64,000 nt of DNA from Cephalotus follicularis (taxonomy: Eukaryota; Streptophyta; Magnoliopsida; Oxalidales; Cephalotaceae). Below, piece by piece: positions 21,641 through 32,778 of this stretch. The position numbers and the translations under genes are program-made. The notes under the pieces were generated by a model, which saw nothing but the letters and a program-made list of their open reading frames with translations, did not search any database and was not told the origin of the DNA. The stretch is from the NCBI GenBank assembly GCA_001972305.1, contig BDDD01001476.1, forward strand, positions 62,001 through 126,000. Reading direction: 5' to 3'. The first letter of the stretch is position 1. Every line of letters begins with the position of its first letter.

Positions 21641-21975
21641 TTTGATTATTGTTGATGTCTATTACTCTACAAGCATCTTTTTCAAAAGTAACTCTACAAT
21701 CCTTGTCACATAATTGACTTATGCTCAAGAGATTCTGTTTGAGTCCATCCACATACAAAACATTATGAATAGAAGTATGATTGTTACCTATGGAGCCAAA
21801 GCCCTTAATCTTTCCTTTTACATTATCTCAAAAGGTTACATCTCCTCCTTCCTTTGACTCGAAATTGACAAAAAGGCTTTTGTCACCCGTCATATGCTTG
21901 GAGCATCCACTATCCAAGTACCATTGCATCTTCTTGGATAGCGCCTTCAAGCACATCTACAAAAAAATAAATTCA
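21641..21975 (-). pseudogene. pro: F aspartic protease
   Basis: The active site LDSGCSKHMTGDKSLF has its catalytic Asp codon at 21912-21914. It is followed by a TGA in GGDVTF-DN and then by VLYVDGLKQNLLSISQLC at 21760-21700, the second conserved block. It lies in a different frame from the nucleocapsid part just upstream, so a frameshift occurred near 21975. Confidence 0.88.
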
Positions 21976-23010
21976 AAGTTTTGTTTGAGGTACCCAACTA
22001 ATTTTGGGTCCCTTGGGGTTAGTTACAATGGTTCCTTTAGGAACCCAATTTTTCTTTATTTTAATAAAGTTTGAATCATTCAAGATATTTCTCCTGTAAA
22101 AGCATGAAGTAGAAACATGGCCATTCTTACCACAATTATTACAAGTTACATTTATTTTTCTTTTATGCATGATGTTTCTTTTATGAAAGCAATATGATGA
22201 TGTATGTCCGTATTTACCACAATGGTCACAAGAAGTATTTACCTTTTTCTTGTACATAGCATTCTTCTTATGAAAGCATGAGGATGATACATGTCCATAT
22301 TTGCCACAATAATTACAAGAGTTATTCACATTTTTCTTATTCATGGCATTTCTCTTATGGAAACAAGAAGAAGATGTATGTCCAATTTTACCACAATAAT
22401 CACAAGTAACTTTCACAATATTCTTCTTAAAAGAGACTTTTTCTACTTTATCCTTCTCTATCTTTTCTTTTCTTTCAAAGAAATTTTGATATAGCATTAC
22501 ATTGGTCATTTCTTCATATCCTCGACCCGCTTTGTCAAAGACACATCTTTGCATCCCTAAAAGGTTTTCTAGCTTTTCACTACTATCAGAAAACATTGAA
22601 ATTTTTTTCTTTAAGGCTTCTATTTCAACCTTAAGATTTTTATTTTCCTCTTTTAAATGGCCTACTTCATTTTCTACAAAATCTATCTCAACTTCCGTAG
22701 AGTTATTTTCCTTAGTCAAATCAATTGATTTTAATTCATTATTTTCATTTGTCAAGGTTTTGACCTTTTTCTTTAGGGAAGCAATCATAGAACTATATTT
22801 ATCAACAATCATAACAAGTTCATCATTAGTTACCTCATCATTTTCTTCCTCTTCTTCCTCCTCAAAGGCCATCAAGGCCAATTGTGCTACTTCTTCACGT
22901 GTGTCTTCATCCGAACTTGATACATCGCTATCATCCCATGTAGCAACCATTGCTTTCTTATTCTTCATGAATTCCTTCTTATTTATTCAGGGGCAATCGC
23001 TCTTGTAATG
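21973..23010 (-). pseudogene. gag: F gag C-terminus with multiplied zinc knuckles
   Basis: After an acidic coiled-coil-like segment (EEEEEENDEV, then SSMIASLKKKVKTLTNENNELK), four nearly identical CX2CX4HX4C zinc knuckles follow in about 330 bases (22430-22100): CDYCGKIGHTSSSC, CNYCGKYGHVSSSC, CDHCGKYGHTSSYC and CNNCGKNGHVSTSC. They are spaced about 25 residues apart with basic linkers, a recent tandem multiplication. A fifth, more canonical knuckle upstream (near 23000-23040) has lost one Cys to Tyr and carries stops. Knuckles bind genomic RNA; most copia elements have one or two. Confidence 0.88.
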
Positions 23011-23025
23011 CCCCGACTTGTTGTA

Positions 23026-23654
23026 TTAGAAACAAATAATTTCTTCTATTTTTCTCGACTCTCCCTTTTGATGGAACTTTTTGTTTGGTTTTCCACCAAA
23101 CTTCCTTTTGCTTGCTAGGATCCTTTTGAGTTTCCTTGTGATGAGGGCAAGTTCTTCATTGTCATCATCATCGTCGGAGTCTTCAAAAGTGGATGATTTC
23201 AACGCAACTACTTTTTTTCTTCTTTTTCTCCTTTTCTTCATCATCATCCTTATTTTGCATTGAAAGCTCGTGGGTGATGAGTGACCCTAGAAGATCCTCC
23301 AAGGGAAGGATATTGAGGTTCTTGGCTTCTTCGATTGCCGTTACCTTGGGCATCCATGATCTTGGCAAGCACCTAAGAATCTTTCTCACCATTTCACTAT
23401 TAGAATAAACTTTATCTAACGATTGTAATGCATTAATAATATTCGTAAATCTAGTAAACATAGATTTAATATCCTCATTTTCATTCATTGTGAACATTTC
23501 ATAGTCATGAACAAGCATACTTATTTTAGCTTCTTTGACTTGGTTTGTACCTTCGTAGGTAACCTCAAGTCTATCCCACATTTCCTTAGAAGAAACGCAA
23601 GATGAAACTCTATTAAATTCGCTAGAATTTATAGCACAAATAATTATATGTTTA
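23026..23654 (-). pseudogene. gag: F gag middle part
   Basis: Reads IICAINSSEFNRVSSC...KEMWDRLEVTYEGTNQVKEAKI (23645-23520), then the typical block NEDIKSMFTRFTNIINALQ and LPRSWMPKVTAIEEAKNL, the UBN2/copia gag capsid signature. A frameshift lies in the Lys/Asp-rich stretch near 23200-23250. The part upstream of 23654 is separated from the N-terminus by S2. Confidence 0.88.
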
Positions 23655-23789
23655 TGTAATGACCAGAATTTTCATTAGAGATATTATTTATGGAAATATG
23701 ATTGCTATTTTGAAGTTGGAGGGCAGTGCCCCCGGAAGAAAATCGAAATTGGCTATTTGTATATGTGGTGGAAAGGGAAGAAGATTGGC

Positions 23790-24135
23790 TTAAGTGCCGA
23801 CGTTTCCAGGTAAAGCGGCGATGCTTTGACAGTTAACCTTCGATGCTTAGATCCCTTCTAATGCCGGTTAACCCTAGTGAATGTTCAATTTGGACAAATT
23901 CCTCTAAGCGGCGATGCTTGGATGAAAGTGGCGACGCTTGGGGCAACCGATGATGCTCCAAATGTGAGCTTCGATGCTTTGAAGTCAAATTATGCCCTGT
24001 TGACTTGGACAAGAACCAAAAGCGGCGACGCTTGAAAGAGAAGCATCAACGCTTTAGTCTAGAAGGAAGTTGAAGAACTCAAAACAAGCCCGTAAGTGGC
24101 GACGCTTAGAAGAAAAGCGTCGACGCTTTGAGCTG
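23790..24135 (+). repeat. S2 palindrome-motif cluster
   Basis: At least ten GCGGCGATGCTT, GCGACGCTT and GCGTCGACGCTT-like motifs lie within about 345 bases. The perfect palindrome GCGTCGACGC is at 24117-24126. The cluster sits directly upstream of the probable TATA box at 24345. Confidence 0.75.
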
Positions 24136-24344
24136 CAGACCAGTTGCCAAAGTCTGACTTTTTGTCATTTTGTGAGTTAATTTCATTAAATATGGGATAA
24201 GTCTCAAGCCAGGGAGAGAGGAGTCTAGTTTTTTAGGTTTTATGCCAAGTGTCACAATTAGATTGGATTAAATTAATGCACATGGGCAACTATAGAAATG
24301 ACTCATAGGAGAGAGAAGGAGACTTGCTCCCCAAGCAACTACCC

Positions 24345-24352
24345 TATTTATA
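24345..24352 (+). promoter_or_regulatory. S2 probable TATA box
   Basis: TATTTATA, about 690 bases into the LTR and 210 bases after the motif cluster. Confidence 0.45.
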
Positions 24353-26313
24353 GGTAATGAAGGCTGAATTAAGTCATTTTGGCTGAGGAAAGGAAGATCT
24401 TTCTGCTGGGAATAAGTGGAGAATTCAACAAGAGAAAGAAAGAAAAGAAATCCAAAGTAAGGTAAGGAAATCCATACCCATTTTTATCAAAGTTCCTCTG
24501 TTTTACTTTCAAATTATATAGCAGATTGTTTTATTCATATCTTGCTCAATTCTTGATGAAATTTCTAATGGTTCAATGTTTTAAAAACTTCAAGATGTCT
24601 TTTTTAACTGATATGTTTTGTGTATCTCAAAATTCTGTCAAATTCTTAATGAGAATCCATGTTTCACTTTACTGCTCATGTCCTGTTTTCATATGGAACC
24701 AGCCACTTTAAAAATTCATAACGGATTCGATTCTCAACCATTTTTTATGAACTTGAGCTTTATGAATTCATGAAGATGTCTACTTTAATGTTTATGTTTT
24801 AAGTTATCTATGAAAGTGTTTATTTCTATATGAAATTCAAGATTTAGAAATGTTATGCAAAGCTGTTTTATGAATGTTTTGAGTTAAATTACTCAAATTG
24901 ATGAAAATGTTTTATGAATTGTGAAAGGAAAGGAAATGAATGTTTCTACATGAGAAACTAGTTTTAGAAATGTTGTAAGATGATGTTTTATGAATGCTTT
25001 GAGCTGATCACTCAAGGTATTAAGAAATGTTTTATGAAACGATTTTATGAAATGGAAATGATAACGAATTGAGATAAACAACTCCTGGATTGCGATCCAG
25101 GGAGGATTAATCTAGTAAAGATTAATGTTAATGGAGCGAGATGTTCAATGTTAATGGAGCGAGATGCTCAATGTTAATGGAGTGAAGAGCACTCATAGAC
25201 ATGCATGTGATGTAAGGATAGTAACCAGGAAGTGCACAATGCCCCAGTGAAGCGAATGTTGAAATGGTTCATTTGGGTCCTTTATGTTTTATGACCCCTC
25301 AGTTATTTATGAAATGTTCTGTTTCATGAGATATGAACAGAACAGAATTAACGTGATTTGAAAAGGAAATGAATGTGAAATGTTTTGGTTTTTATACCAG
25401 AAAAGGGTTTTAAAGGATGTTTCATTTTCAAGTATGGCTGGGTTATAGACCAGCAAATGAATGATTTAGGGAATGTTCTCGTTTTATAAAACTAGAAGTT
25501 GATTTTCAATGATGTTTTGAAATGTATGAATATAAACGTATTGATAAAGATTATCAAAAACAATGGATTTCAATGACGTTTTACGACTATGATCCTTACT
25601 GGGCTATTTGAGCTCACTCCTTTCAATGTCTTGTTTTCAAATGATTTTCCAGAAGACGTCGAACGTAAAAGTGCGAGCTTTAGAGAAAGTTCGTAAACGA
25701 AGTATCGGAAAGGAAGTATGTTATGCTATGAAGTTTTGTGCTTAATGTCATGCGTTAATGTTTTCCGCCATGTAACGTTTTATGATAGACGATGTATAGA
25801 TGTTAAAGTAAGGAAATGAATGCTATAGGTTATGATGTTTTCATGCAAGATGATGATATCAAAAGTTATTAAATGTACTTGAGAGTATGAGAAGTTAATG
25901 GTAAAGATGAGAAATGAATATGACTGTTTTTATGATGTAATAAGTTTATGTTTTTCGCTGTGTAATGTCATATGATAAGCGATGTACAAATGTAAAGGTA
26001 TTAGAAACGATCATGATAATGAGAATATGATGTTTTGAAATTTGGTGTTCAAAGATGTAACCATATAGTGATCCTGTGAAGCTATTGTATATGATGTGAT
26101 GTTTCCGCTGAGTAATGATGTTAGGTTTTAAATCTAAGTTAAGATTAATTGTTGATTAAACGACTTGATGGATAGCTGAAAATCACGAGAATTAATGGTA
26201 TGTGTTAGCATTGGATGAGAGTGCTAAAAGATGTAATGGTTCACCCCACGTAACGCACCGATTCGTTGAGGCTCGCTTTGAGCATAAAGCAGACTTGGAT
26301 CAGGGACGTTACA

Positions 26314-26565
26314 GGCTTTAGCATTCATTTGTACCCTCCTCCTATCTTCATCATTGTAGTTACTTCTAGGCTTAGGGATTTGTTCAATGTTTTCATTCCT
26401 AGAAGTGGGCAAGTTTGGACCATCAACAATGAGGTCCCACAAGTTATAGTCTAGAGATTGTATGAATATGGTCATTTTCGCCTTCCAATGACTATAGTTA
26501 TTTACATCGAAGAATGTAGGCTTAGAGATATTTTGACTCTCTCCGGTGTTCATGTTCATTGTCAT
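26314..26565 (-). pseudogene. gag: F gag N-terminus
   Basis: Starts with ATG at 26563-26565, 46 bases after the primer site, and reads into PTFFDVNNYSHWKAKMTIFIQSLD, the usual copia gag opening (F-G-NY-W-M-L). It ends at NAKA at 26314, where S2 begins. No stop occurs in this 84-residue piece. Confidence 0.9.
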
Positions 26566-26610
26566 TCTAGATCTTTAAGGCTCTAGGACTTAAGAATTAT
26601 AAGCCTACCT

Positions 26611-26621
26611 CTCTGATACCA
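26611..26621 (-). promoter_or_regulatory. F primer binding site
   Basis: TGGTATCAGAG on the minus strand, complementary to initiator Met tRNA, two bases after the LTR edge (26624). Confidence 0.92.
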
Positions 26622-26623
26622 AT

Positions 26624-27801
26624 TGAATATACTACAACTGTGGGGGTGAATTGTAGTATTTAATAAACTAATGAACTTTTTTAGAAAATTGAATTAAAAC
26701 TATGAACACAAATTAAATAACCAAGCACAAACAAATAAACAATGTAATTTAAAGAGATAGGGTTAGAGAAATGAAAAAAAGATTTTATAGTGGTTCGGCT
26801 AATCTCGTGCCTACATCCACTTTTCCCAATGACCTCCTTGAGATTCCACTAGATACCTTCTAGTACACTTCGATTTTGGATTTCGGGTGCAAATCGAAAC
26901 ACCTTACACTTTTAGTGATTGACCTCAATCACTATGGCTTCACTCCCCAATCTCACTCAGGGTTCATTCCTCTTTACTAGTGTGGATTACAAAGATGTTT
27001 TGTGTTTTGGATAACCTCTCAAAGGTTTGATATAACTATATGATTACAAGAAATAATTGCTCTCAAATTGACAAAGAGATCTTGATAGGGCTTTGATGTT
27101 GATTTGAAAGTTGGAGATTTTGCTCTTGATATTCTTGTGCTTGATTGATTTTGTTTGATCTTTTTCAATCTTGTTTTCTTTGTGTTCTATGTTGTAATCT
27201 TGTGTTTATAGCCATTTTAGAGGTAATAGATCCGTTGCTTGTGTCTTGGGACTCGTTGCTTCAAAGACGACGCATTAAAATGTAGCCAGTAATTGTCTCC
27301 AGTGCGCAAAGTGTCGACGGAGTCCCTCAAAGCGTCGCCGCTTATGTGACCGATGGATATTTGAATTTGAATTGTTCTACTCAAAGCGCTGACGGTCTTC
27401 AATTTGGTGTCGACGGTTTGACACAAAGCGCTGACGGTTTGTGTGGAGCGGCGCCGCTTTTTGCAAATTGATTGGCTTCAAAAGTTTCTATTTTTAACCG
27501 CTGATACAATGTGCTTAAGTTCTGACGCGTTGGCTTAAAGCGCTGACGCTTTCCTTAGACCGTCGACGGTTAGAGCAATTTCTCCTTTGCTACAAATGCT
27601 TCAACTGTTGATGCTTTGCACTCAGGTGTCGAAGTTCTTCTTAAGCGCTGACGGTTTCATCATGACTGTGGACGATTAGCCCTTTTCCTGCAATATCTTG
27701 ATTTGTCTTTGCAGCATTTTAGCTTTACATGCACAAAAAGAAACATCGTTAAATGCAAATATGTTATCATCAAAACACGGATTGAGACATAAATGTCAAT
27801 A
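26624..27801 (-). repeat. F 5' LTR
   Basis: 1178 bp, the partner of 15619-16755. The outermost bases are TATTGACATTT on the minus strand (one mutation from TGTTGACA). A TATA box (TATAAACA, about 27202-27210, minus strand) stands after a palindrome-type motif cluster (27270-27680 on the + strand). Frequent single-base differences and a 55-base length difference between the LTRs suggest an old insertion. Confidence 0.93.
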
Positions 27802-28221
27802 TAAGTAACAAGTGATATTTAGTACTTATTTTAAAACTAAAAAAAAATGCACTTATTGGATATTTTACTTATCCATCTAGCATAAGCAATAATAAGAACT
27901 TGAATAAGTACAAACATATGGGCCCATAGATTCAATAAAAAAATTTCAGCTTGGTCGGACTCAGCCTGGCCTAATCTATGGACAAGTCTAATCATTATAC
28001 AAAGGATGATTATCCAGACTTTAATTGCTTTTAGCAACTCACGTCAAGATTTTCTAATGATAATGTTATACTAAGATTTGGTTTGGTGATACCGTGGTAT
28101 ATTGTGTTGTGCTGTAAAAAAGTATTGCGTTTTATTTTGTTGTGTTGTACAGGATTGTATTTGTGATTAAAGCTATTTGGTAAAGTAACATATCATAAGT
28201 GTTGTGAATGAAATTTATATT
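27802..28221. other. Flanking sequence between F and A
   Basis: AT-rich, without a gene. It includes AGTACTTATT and AATAAGTAC about 90 bases apart (27816-27910) and TTGGTTTGGTG (28077-28088), which hint at a small hAT-type MITE. The evidence is too thin to call. Confidence 0.5.
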
Positions 28222-29136
28222 TTTTGATGCAAAAAATCTTTCTTCAAGAGTACCTTACGTGGAGGGCTTTTATTTGTTGAAGGAAACGATATTTTAATGC
28301 TCAAAGAAGAAGGTTGAGGCTAACTGTGTGAATGTTTTCCCTGCACAGAAGAGCAAACACGTTGAAGGTCCAGGAGGTTGTTCTCCCGGGGACACTCCGA
28401 CGCTCAAGTTAGGCTTTGCACAGAGAAAACAAGGTTCTTTGAGTGTAAAAATGGCTGACCCGAGATATGTCTTTGATTCTCGTATTTATAGTCCTGGTTT
28501 GTAACTACCTGAGCGTGTAAATCGGAGGTAACTGTTGTGCCCCTAGGGAAATGCCGAGGATCTTGGGCATTTCCCTTGATCTCTGCCTGATTTGGTGGGA
28601 CTTACCCTATAGGATGCTTATCGTATCTTAGCCTTCCATATTTGTAGAGATTGACTCCTGCAAAATAGGATGAATTTGCGGCATCATGCAGATGAAAAGG
28701 AGGAAGGGGATGAGGATGAAATAGGTCCTCTGATCTCCTATCCGCTTCAAGGTCTTCAACATCTGGAGCTCTCCAGGAGCTTGTGGCTGGGGCACTGGGT
28801 CCTTTGCAATACTGTCGGGGAGGAGGTTTCCTTTGATACAGCCAAAGAGGAGGTCCTCGGCACTGGTGCCTTGAGGGACGTCCTCTGCCCTGTATCCAAG
28901 TAAGAGCTCCTCGGGAAGAGGAGCTCCTTGGCGCTGTTGCCGAGAAGGACGCCCTCTGCCATGTAAGAGCTCCTCGGCTCTAATGTTAGGAGAGAGCCTC
29001 CTCACTTGCTTCTCTGACGTGCTTTACTAAGCCTCCTCTGATTAGTGTCTAAGTGAGCTTCAAACCTCCTGGACATTTGGCTATCTCTGCGGAGGACATG
29101 TGTCCTTCTTAGTATAAACAGATTTTTCCCATATCA
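28222..29136 (-). repeat. A 3' LTR
   Basis: 915 bp, TGATATGGGAAAAA...GCATCAAAA on the minus strand, the partner of 45345-46254. It has a TATAAATA box (28483-28490, minus strand) and GAGGAGCTCCTCGG-type short palindromes at 28850-28990. Confidence 0.93.
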
Positions 29137-29150
29137 TATGCCCCCCTGGT
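29137..29150 (-). promoter_or_regulatory. A polypurine tract
   Basis: On the minus strand ACCAGGGGGGCATA precedes the TGATATGGG LTR start. The G-run marks the plus-strand primer. Confidence 0.75.
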
Positions 29151-29550
29151 CCTTCTTCTCTGACCGTGGTCAGAGGAAGAGGAGCAGAGCTGGGAGTCAT
29201 GAATCGGGCCGAACTCCTCTGAGGAACTTTACATAAGCTTTTTCGTGTGAACGAGCCGAGGTCTGGGGCATAGCTTTTGATGATTCTCTAACACAAAACT
29301 AAGTTTTTTTGAGCTGAGGAGGGAAACTGATCTGAGAAAAACTGCATGGTTGGACCCAACTCCATTAACGGGCTTCACGTCACGGGCCCAAATCTCATGC
29401 CTTTAAGTAGCGTATCGAGCACGACTCTTACGTGGCATAACCCATGCGTTTCCCGCCTCTGTCTCTTCGTTTCCTGCGTTTGATTTGACGGTTCGTTCCT
29501 CAGCCGTTGGATCCGTGTGATGTGGAGGGCCAACATCTGAGCTTCGAGTC

Positions 29551-29557
29551 TATAAAA
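29551..29557 (+). promoter_or_regulatory. TATA box of the antisense ORF of A
   Basis: TATAAAA stands 216 bases before the ATG at 29767. It lies inside the element on the strand opposite to its genes, downstream of GC-richer sequence (29440-29540) and followed by a T/C-rich leader (29580-29760). A leader intron ending at the AG of 29761-29762 is possible. Confidence 0.65.
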
Positions 29558-30676
29558 TGATATCTTTTTCCCAAAGAGAACCTTTCACTCCTTCGATCTC
29601 TAATCTTCGTCTTCTTGCTGGGAGCTTCCCAAATTCACAGTGCTTTCAAAACTTTCTTGTTTCACCATCCTTTCATCAAGGTTCTTGGTACGTTTGCATT
29701 GTCTTCTTGCTGTTCTAAGTTAGTCCAGGATTTCTTTAGCCTTTTCTTTCTCTCTGTCTAAGGTCAATGGCTAGTCGAGGACAAACCAGTGGGTCTTCTT
29801 CTTCTTCTTCTTCTCCCTTAGCGGTCAAACCCCTGGCCATGGTGGTTTCCACCGCCGAGAGACCACTTGGCTTTGAAGGTATCCTGGGGGCTGCGGTGGG
29901 TGACCCTGTTGCTCCCACCGCCAAAGCTAACCCCCCAGCTTCTGGATGTTTCTTCGAGGTTAGCACCCTCTCTCGTGATGAGGTGAAGGGGCTCTCCGAG
30001 AAATACAACTTCCCTCGTGGACTGACGTATAGCCTTCCCTCAGATCCTCGGATGGTCACCATGATCAGAGAGGGTCTTTTTGTGATTTTCGAAGGGGCGC
30101 TCTCTCATGGCCTGAGGGTTCCAATACCCTCCTTCGCCATCTCGGTCTTGGAACACTTTAGTCTTCACCCTTCACTTCTTCAACCTCAGTCTTGGAGCTT
30201 CATAATCGGCTTCCTCGTCAAATGCATCGAGTCAGAGGTGGACGTGATAGTGAATCTTTTTAAAGAGTTCCATGTCCTCTCGGCCACGCCCAAGAAGAGC
30301 GGGTACTTTTTCAAGTCCCGCTCTGGCATAAAAAAGCTTCTACTCAACCCTACCAAATCCATTAAAAACTGGAGGAGGAGGTATTTCTCGATAAAGGATT
30401 TTGCAGGGTTCACTCCCTCTCCATGGTGTGATTCTCTGGACACGTCATCTCTGAATAAGAGGTCCCGCTTGACCTCGGTGGAGAAAATGAGCTTCAATAA
30501 ACTCCTGGCCCTTGAGCCAGAGGAGGTGAACTCCACTGTTCGTGAGGATCGTCTGCTCCAAGCTGGGCTGAGCGTGGTCCTCGGCCAAGAATCCCACTCG
30601 AATGAAGCTAAGAAGGATATCTCAGAGGGAGAGGGAGATAAAAATAGTCCTATGCCCCCAGTGTCGGAGGAAAGCT

Positions 30677-30772
30677 GTATAAAGCCTTTGTCTCCTCCAC
30701 TGCTTAGTTTTGTGTCATTTTCATTTTCTTACATTTTGAATCATTGACCTTGATCTCCACGTTTTCTTTCAG
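30677..30772 (+). other. Intron 1 of the antisense ORF
   Basis: GT at 30677, AG at 30771-30772 after a T-rich tract (GTTTTCTTTCAG). Splicing turns a short C-terminal tail into a frame continuing Ser-Ser-Met-Ala-Pro-Arg. Confidence 0.75.
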
Positions 30773-30916
30773 CTATGGCTCCTCGCCGTGACTTCTCTAC
30801 TATCTTGAAGGCTACTGAGAAGAGGAAAGCGCCTGCTGCAAGCGGATCAAAGCAAAAAGAGAAAAGTTCCACGGCCGAGGGATCAAGGCTGCAGACCAAG
30901 ATTCCTCCACTAGTTA

Positions 30917-32778
30917 TGTAACACCCACGATTCGGAACCGGGATCACTCCCGATTCGGGATCGGTGTGTCACAAAAAACTGAACTAAAATCATTTCAAAG
31001 ATCTTAAGCTTAATCATCATCAATACGTGGTGGTTCTAAAAGTCTGAAAACATGTATAATCATGAAAAGTAAACTGAATTTGAAACATAATATGAAAAAT
31101 TTGTCATAAACCAAAATCACAATACTGTTTAGATAACTGGCCTATACACGACCATAACACTACTAAGAAAATAACCGGATCAAACTCCTAGATGATCCTC
31201 TGACATAGGGTAACTCTCTCATCACACTTGCCCATGCTGTCCCTGAAAACCTGCCGCATGGAAAACAAAAAAAAACGCGGCTGAGCAAACCTCAGTACGG
31301 ATATAGAATCATAAAAAAATTTACGAACAATTTATGAAACAAATCAGTTACGGAACAACATAAATACGAATCAAAACAGAACGGTTTACGAAACAAAACA
31401 GAACAGTTACGAATCATAACAGATCAGTTACGAATCATAACAGAACGAAACAAAACTGTATCTGAAATAAAACAGTTTACCAAAACGAAACAGTATCCGA
31501 AACAAAACAATATCATGCTCAATACAGTATCTGAAACAAACACGATACGATACAAAACATTTTATGAAACGATACGCTTTACGAAACAGGAAAGAACAGT
31601 TCACGGAATAAAAGAAAACAGTTTCTGAACAGTACAAAACAAACATATTACGGAACAAAACAAAACACTAAACGATAAATGATAATTTAAAAGCAGTAAG
31701 ATTTCAAAGTTAACTCCAAACAGAAATCTTAAGCAATAAATTAGTCTAAACATTCTTTGAAGTCACATATGAACTTTCATAAAAACCAAATCCATAACTT
31801 TCAAAACATATACGAAACCTTTCAAAACATATGTTCCATAACTTTCAAAACATACACGAAACCTTTGAAAACATAAGTTCCATAACTGAGCACCAAAACC
31901 CATAACATATCAGAAACACATAGTAGCAAGGGAGTAGCTAATTCCACATTGCCGAATAGAATTGCAGTGTACGGCACTACACATACAATTCCCATATCAT
32001 AACATATCCCAAAACATATAACTAGGATCGATCCATACGCCTCTATCACAAATCCTATCCAACGATATCCCAGAGAGACGCCGTAAACTAATCACACCGT
32101 TACGAAAAGTGTCATGCCCCTGTGCCAAGCCCACAACATGCCTATGGTACCCCCATAGGTGGTTATAAAAGCTCAGTATTTCACCATTTCAAAAACTTGA
32201 TTTCATCAAATCAATTTAAAATATGTAGAAAGGTTTTCCCAAAACATAATCATAAATCGTTCTCAAACGATATAGTATCACATATACTTTCATAATCAAA
32301 ATGCAACTCTTTTATTTTCATAATAAAGAGACATTTGCATAGTATAACATAGCGGAGTTTATTAAGCCAGAAATATATTCAATCAAAGATTAACTGACTT
32401 TATTTCAAAACCCAAACATAACGGAGTTCATAATCTGAAAAGGACATATTCATAAAACCGAATAATAACCAAAACAAAGACTCCGTATTTATTCTCAAAA
32501 TAGAACTGAATCAGTAAGAGTGTATCAAGAAACGAAAATCCGTACTAAAAACATAATCCGAATTTATTTTAAATAAACCGATAGAGAACCCAAAGAAAGG
32601 AGAATCCGTACATTTCAACAAACAGATTCAACTCAGATAAAACCGAATGATAACTAAACGAAGAATCCATATTTTATTCGCAAAACAGAACTGAATTTGT
32701 ACTCTAATAAAATCAGTAAGAGTGTATCAAGAAACGAAGATCCGTACTTCATTTACTAAACAAAACCGAATTTATCTA
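30917..32778 (-). repeat. N 3' LTR, partial
   Basis: Closely matches 34457-36175, then diverges abruptly at about 32778. It holds about 190 bases (31266-31455) missing from the other copy and one fewer unit of an ACTTTCAAAACATACACGAA repeat. Confidence 0.85.

Larger units (their letters stand above)
23655..26313 (+). mobile_element. S2: solo LTR inserted in F gag
   Basis: 2659 bp between two halves of the F gag frame (NAKA at 26314 and HIIICA at about 23650). It starts TGTAATGACC and ends GACGTTACA, with no coding content. No target duplication is visible (left GTTTA, right GGCTT), which can arise when the solo LTR came from recombination between different copies or from small flank deletions. 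It holds a palindrome cluster at 23790-24130 and a TATTTATA box at 24345-24352. Confidence 0.85.
15619..27801 (-). mobile_element. F: Ty1/copia element, SIRE-like, with extra ORF
   Basis: Two LTRs (15619-16755 and 26624-27801) enclose primer site, gag, protease, integrase, RT, RNase H (copia order) and an additional ORF before the polypurine tract, all on the minus strand. The order, the TGTTGACATTT-type LTR start, the HMTGDKSLF protease and an extra ORF after pol point to the SIRE lineage. The flanks are GAAGT (15614-15618) and TAAGT (27802-27806), a 4/5 target duplication. The gag gene is split by S2. Many TAG/TGA stops make it a pseudo-element, although the integrase triad and the RT YVDD motif survive. 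Confidence 0.93.

Noticed and set aside
22502-23008. 168-codon + strand frame rich in Ser and Phe
   Set aside because: Exact antisense shadow of the Glu/Lys-rich gag segment of F.
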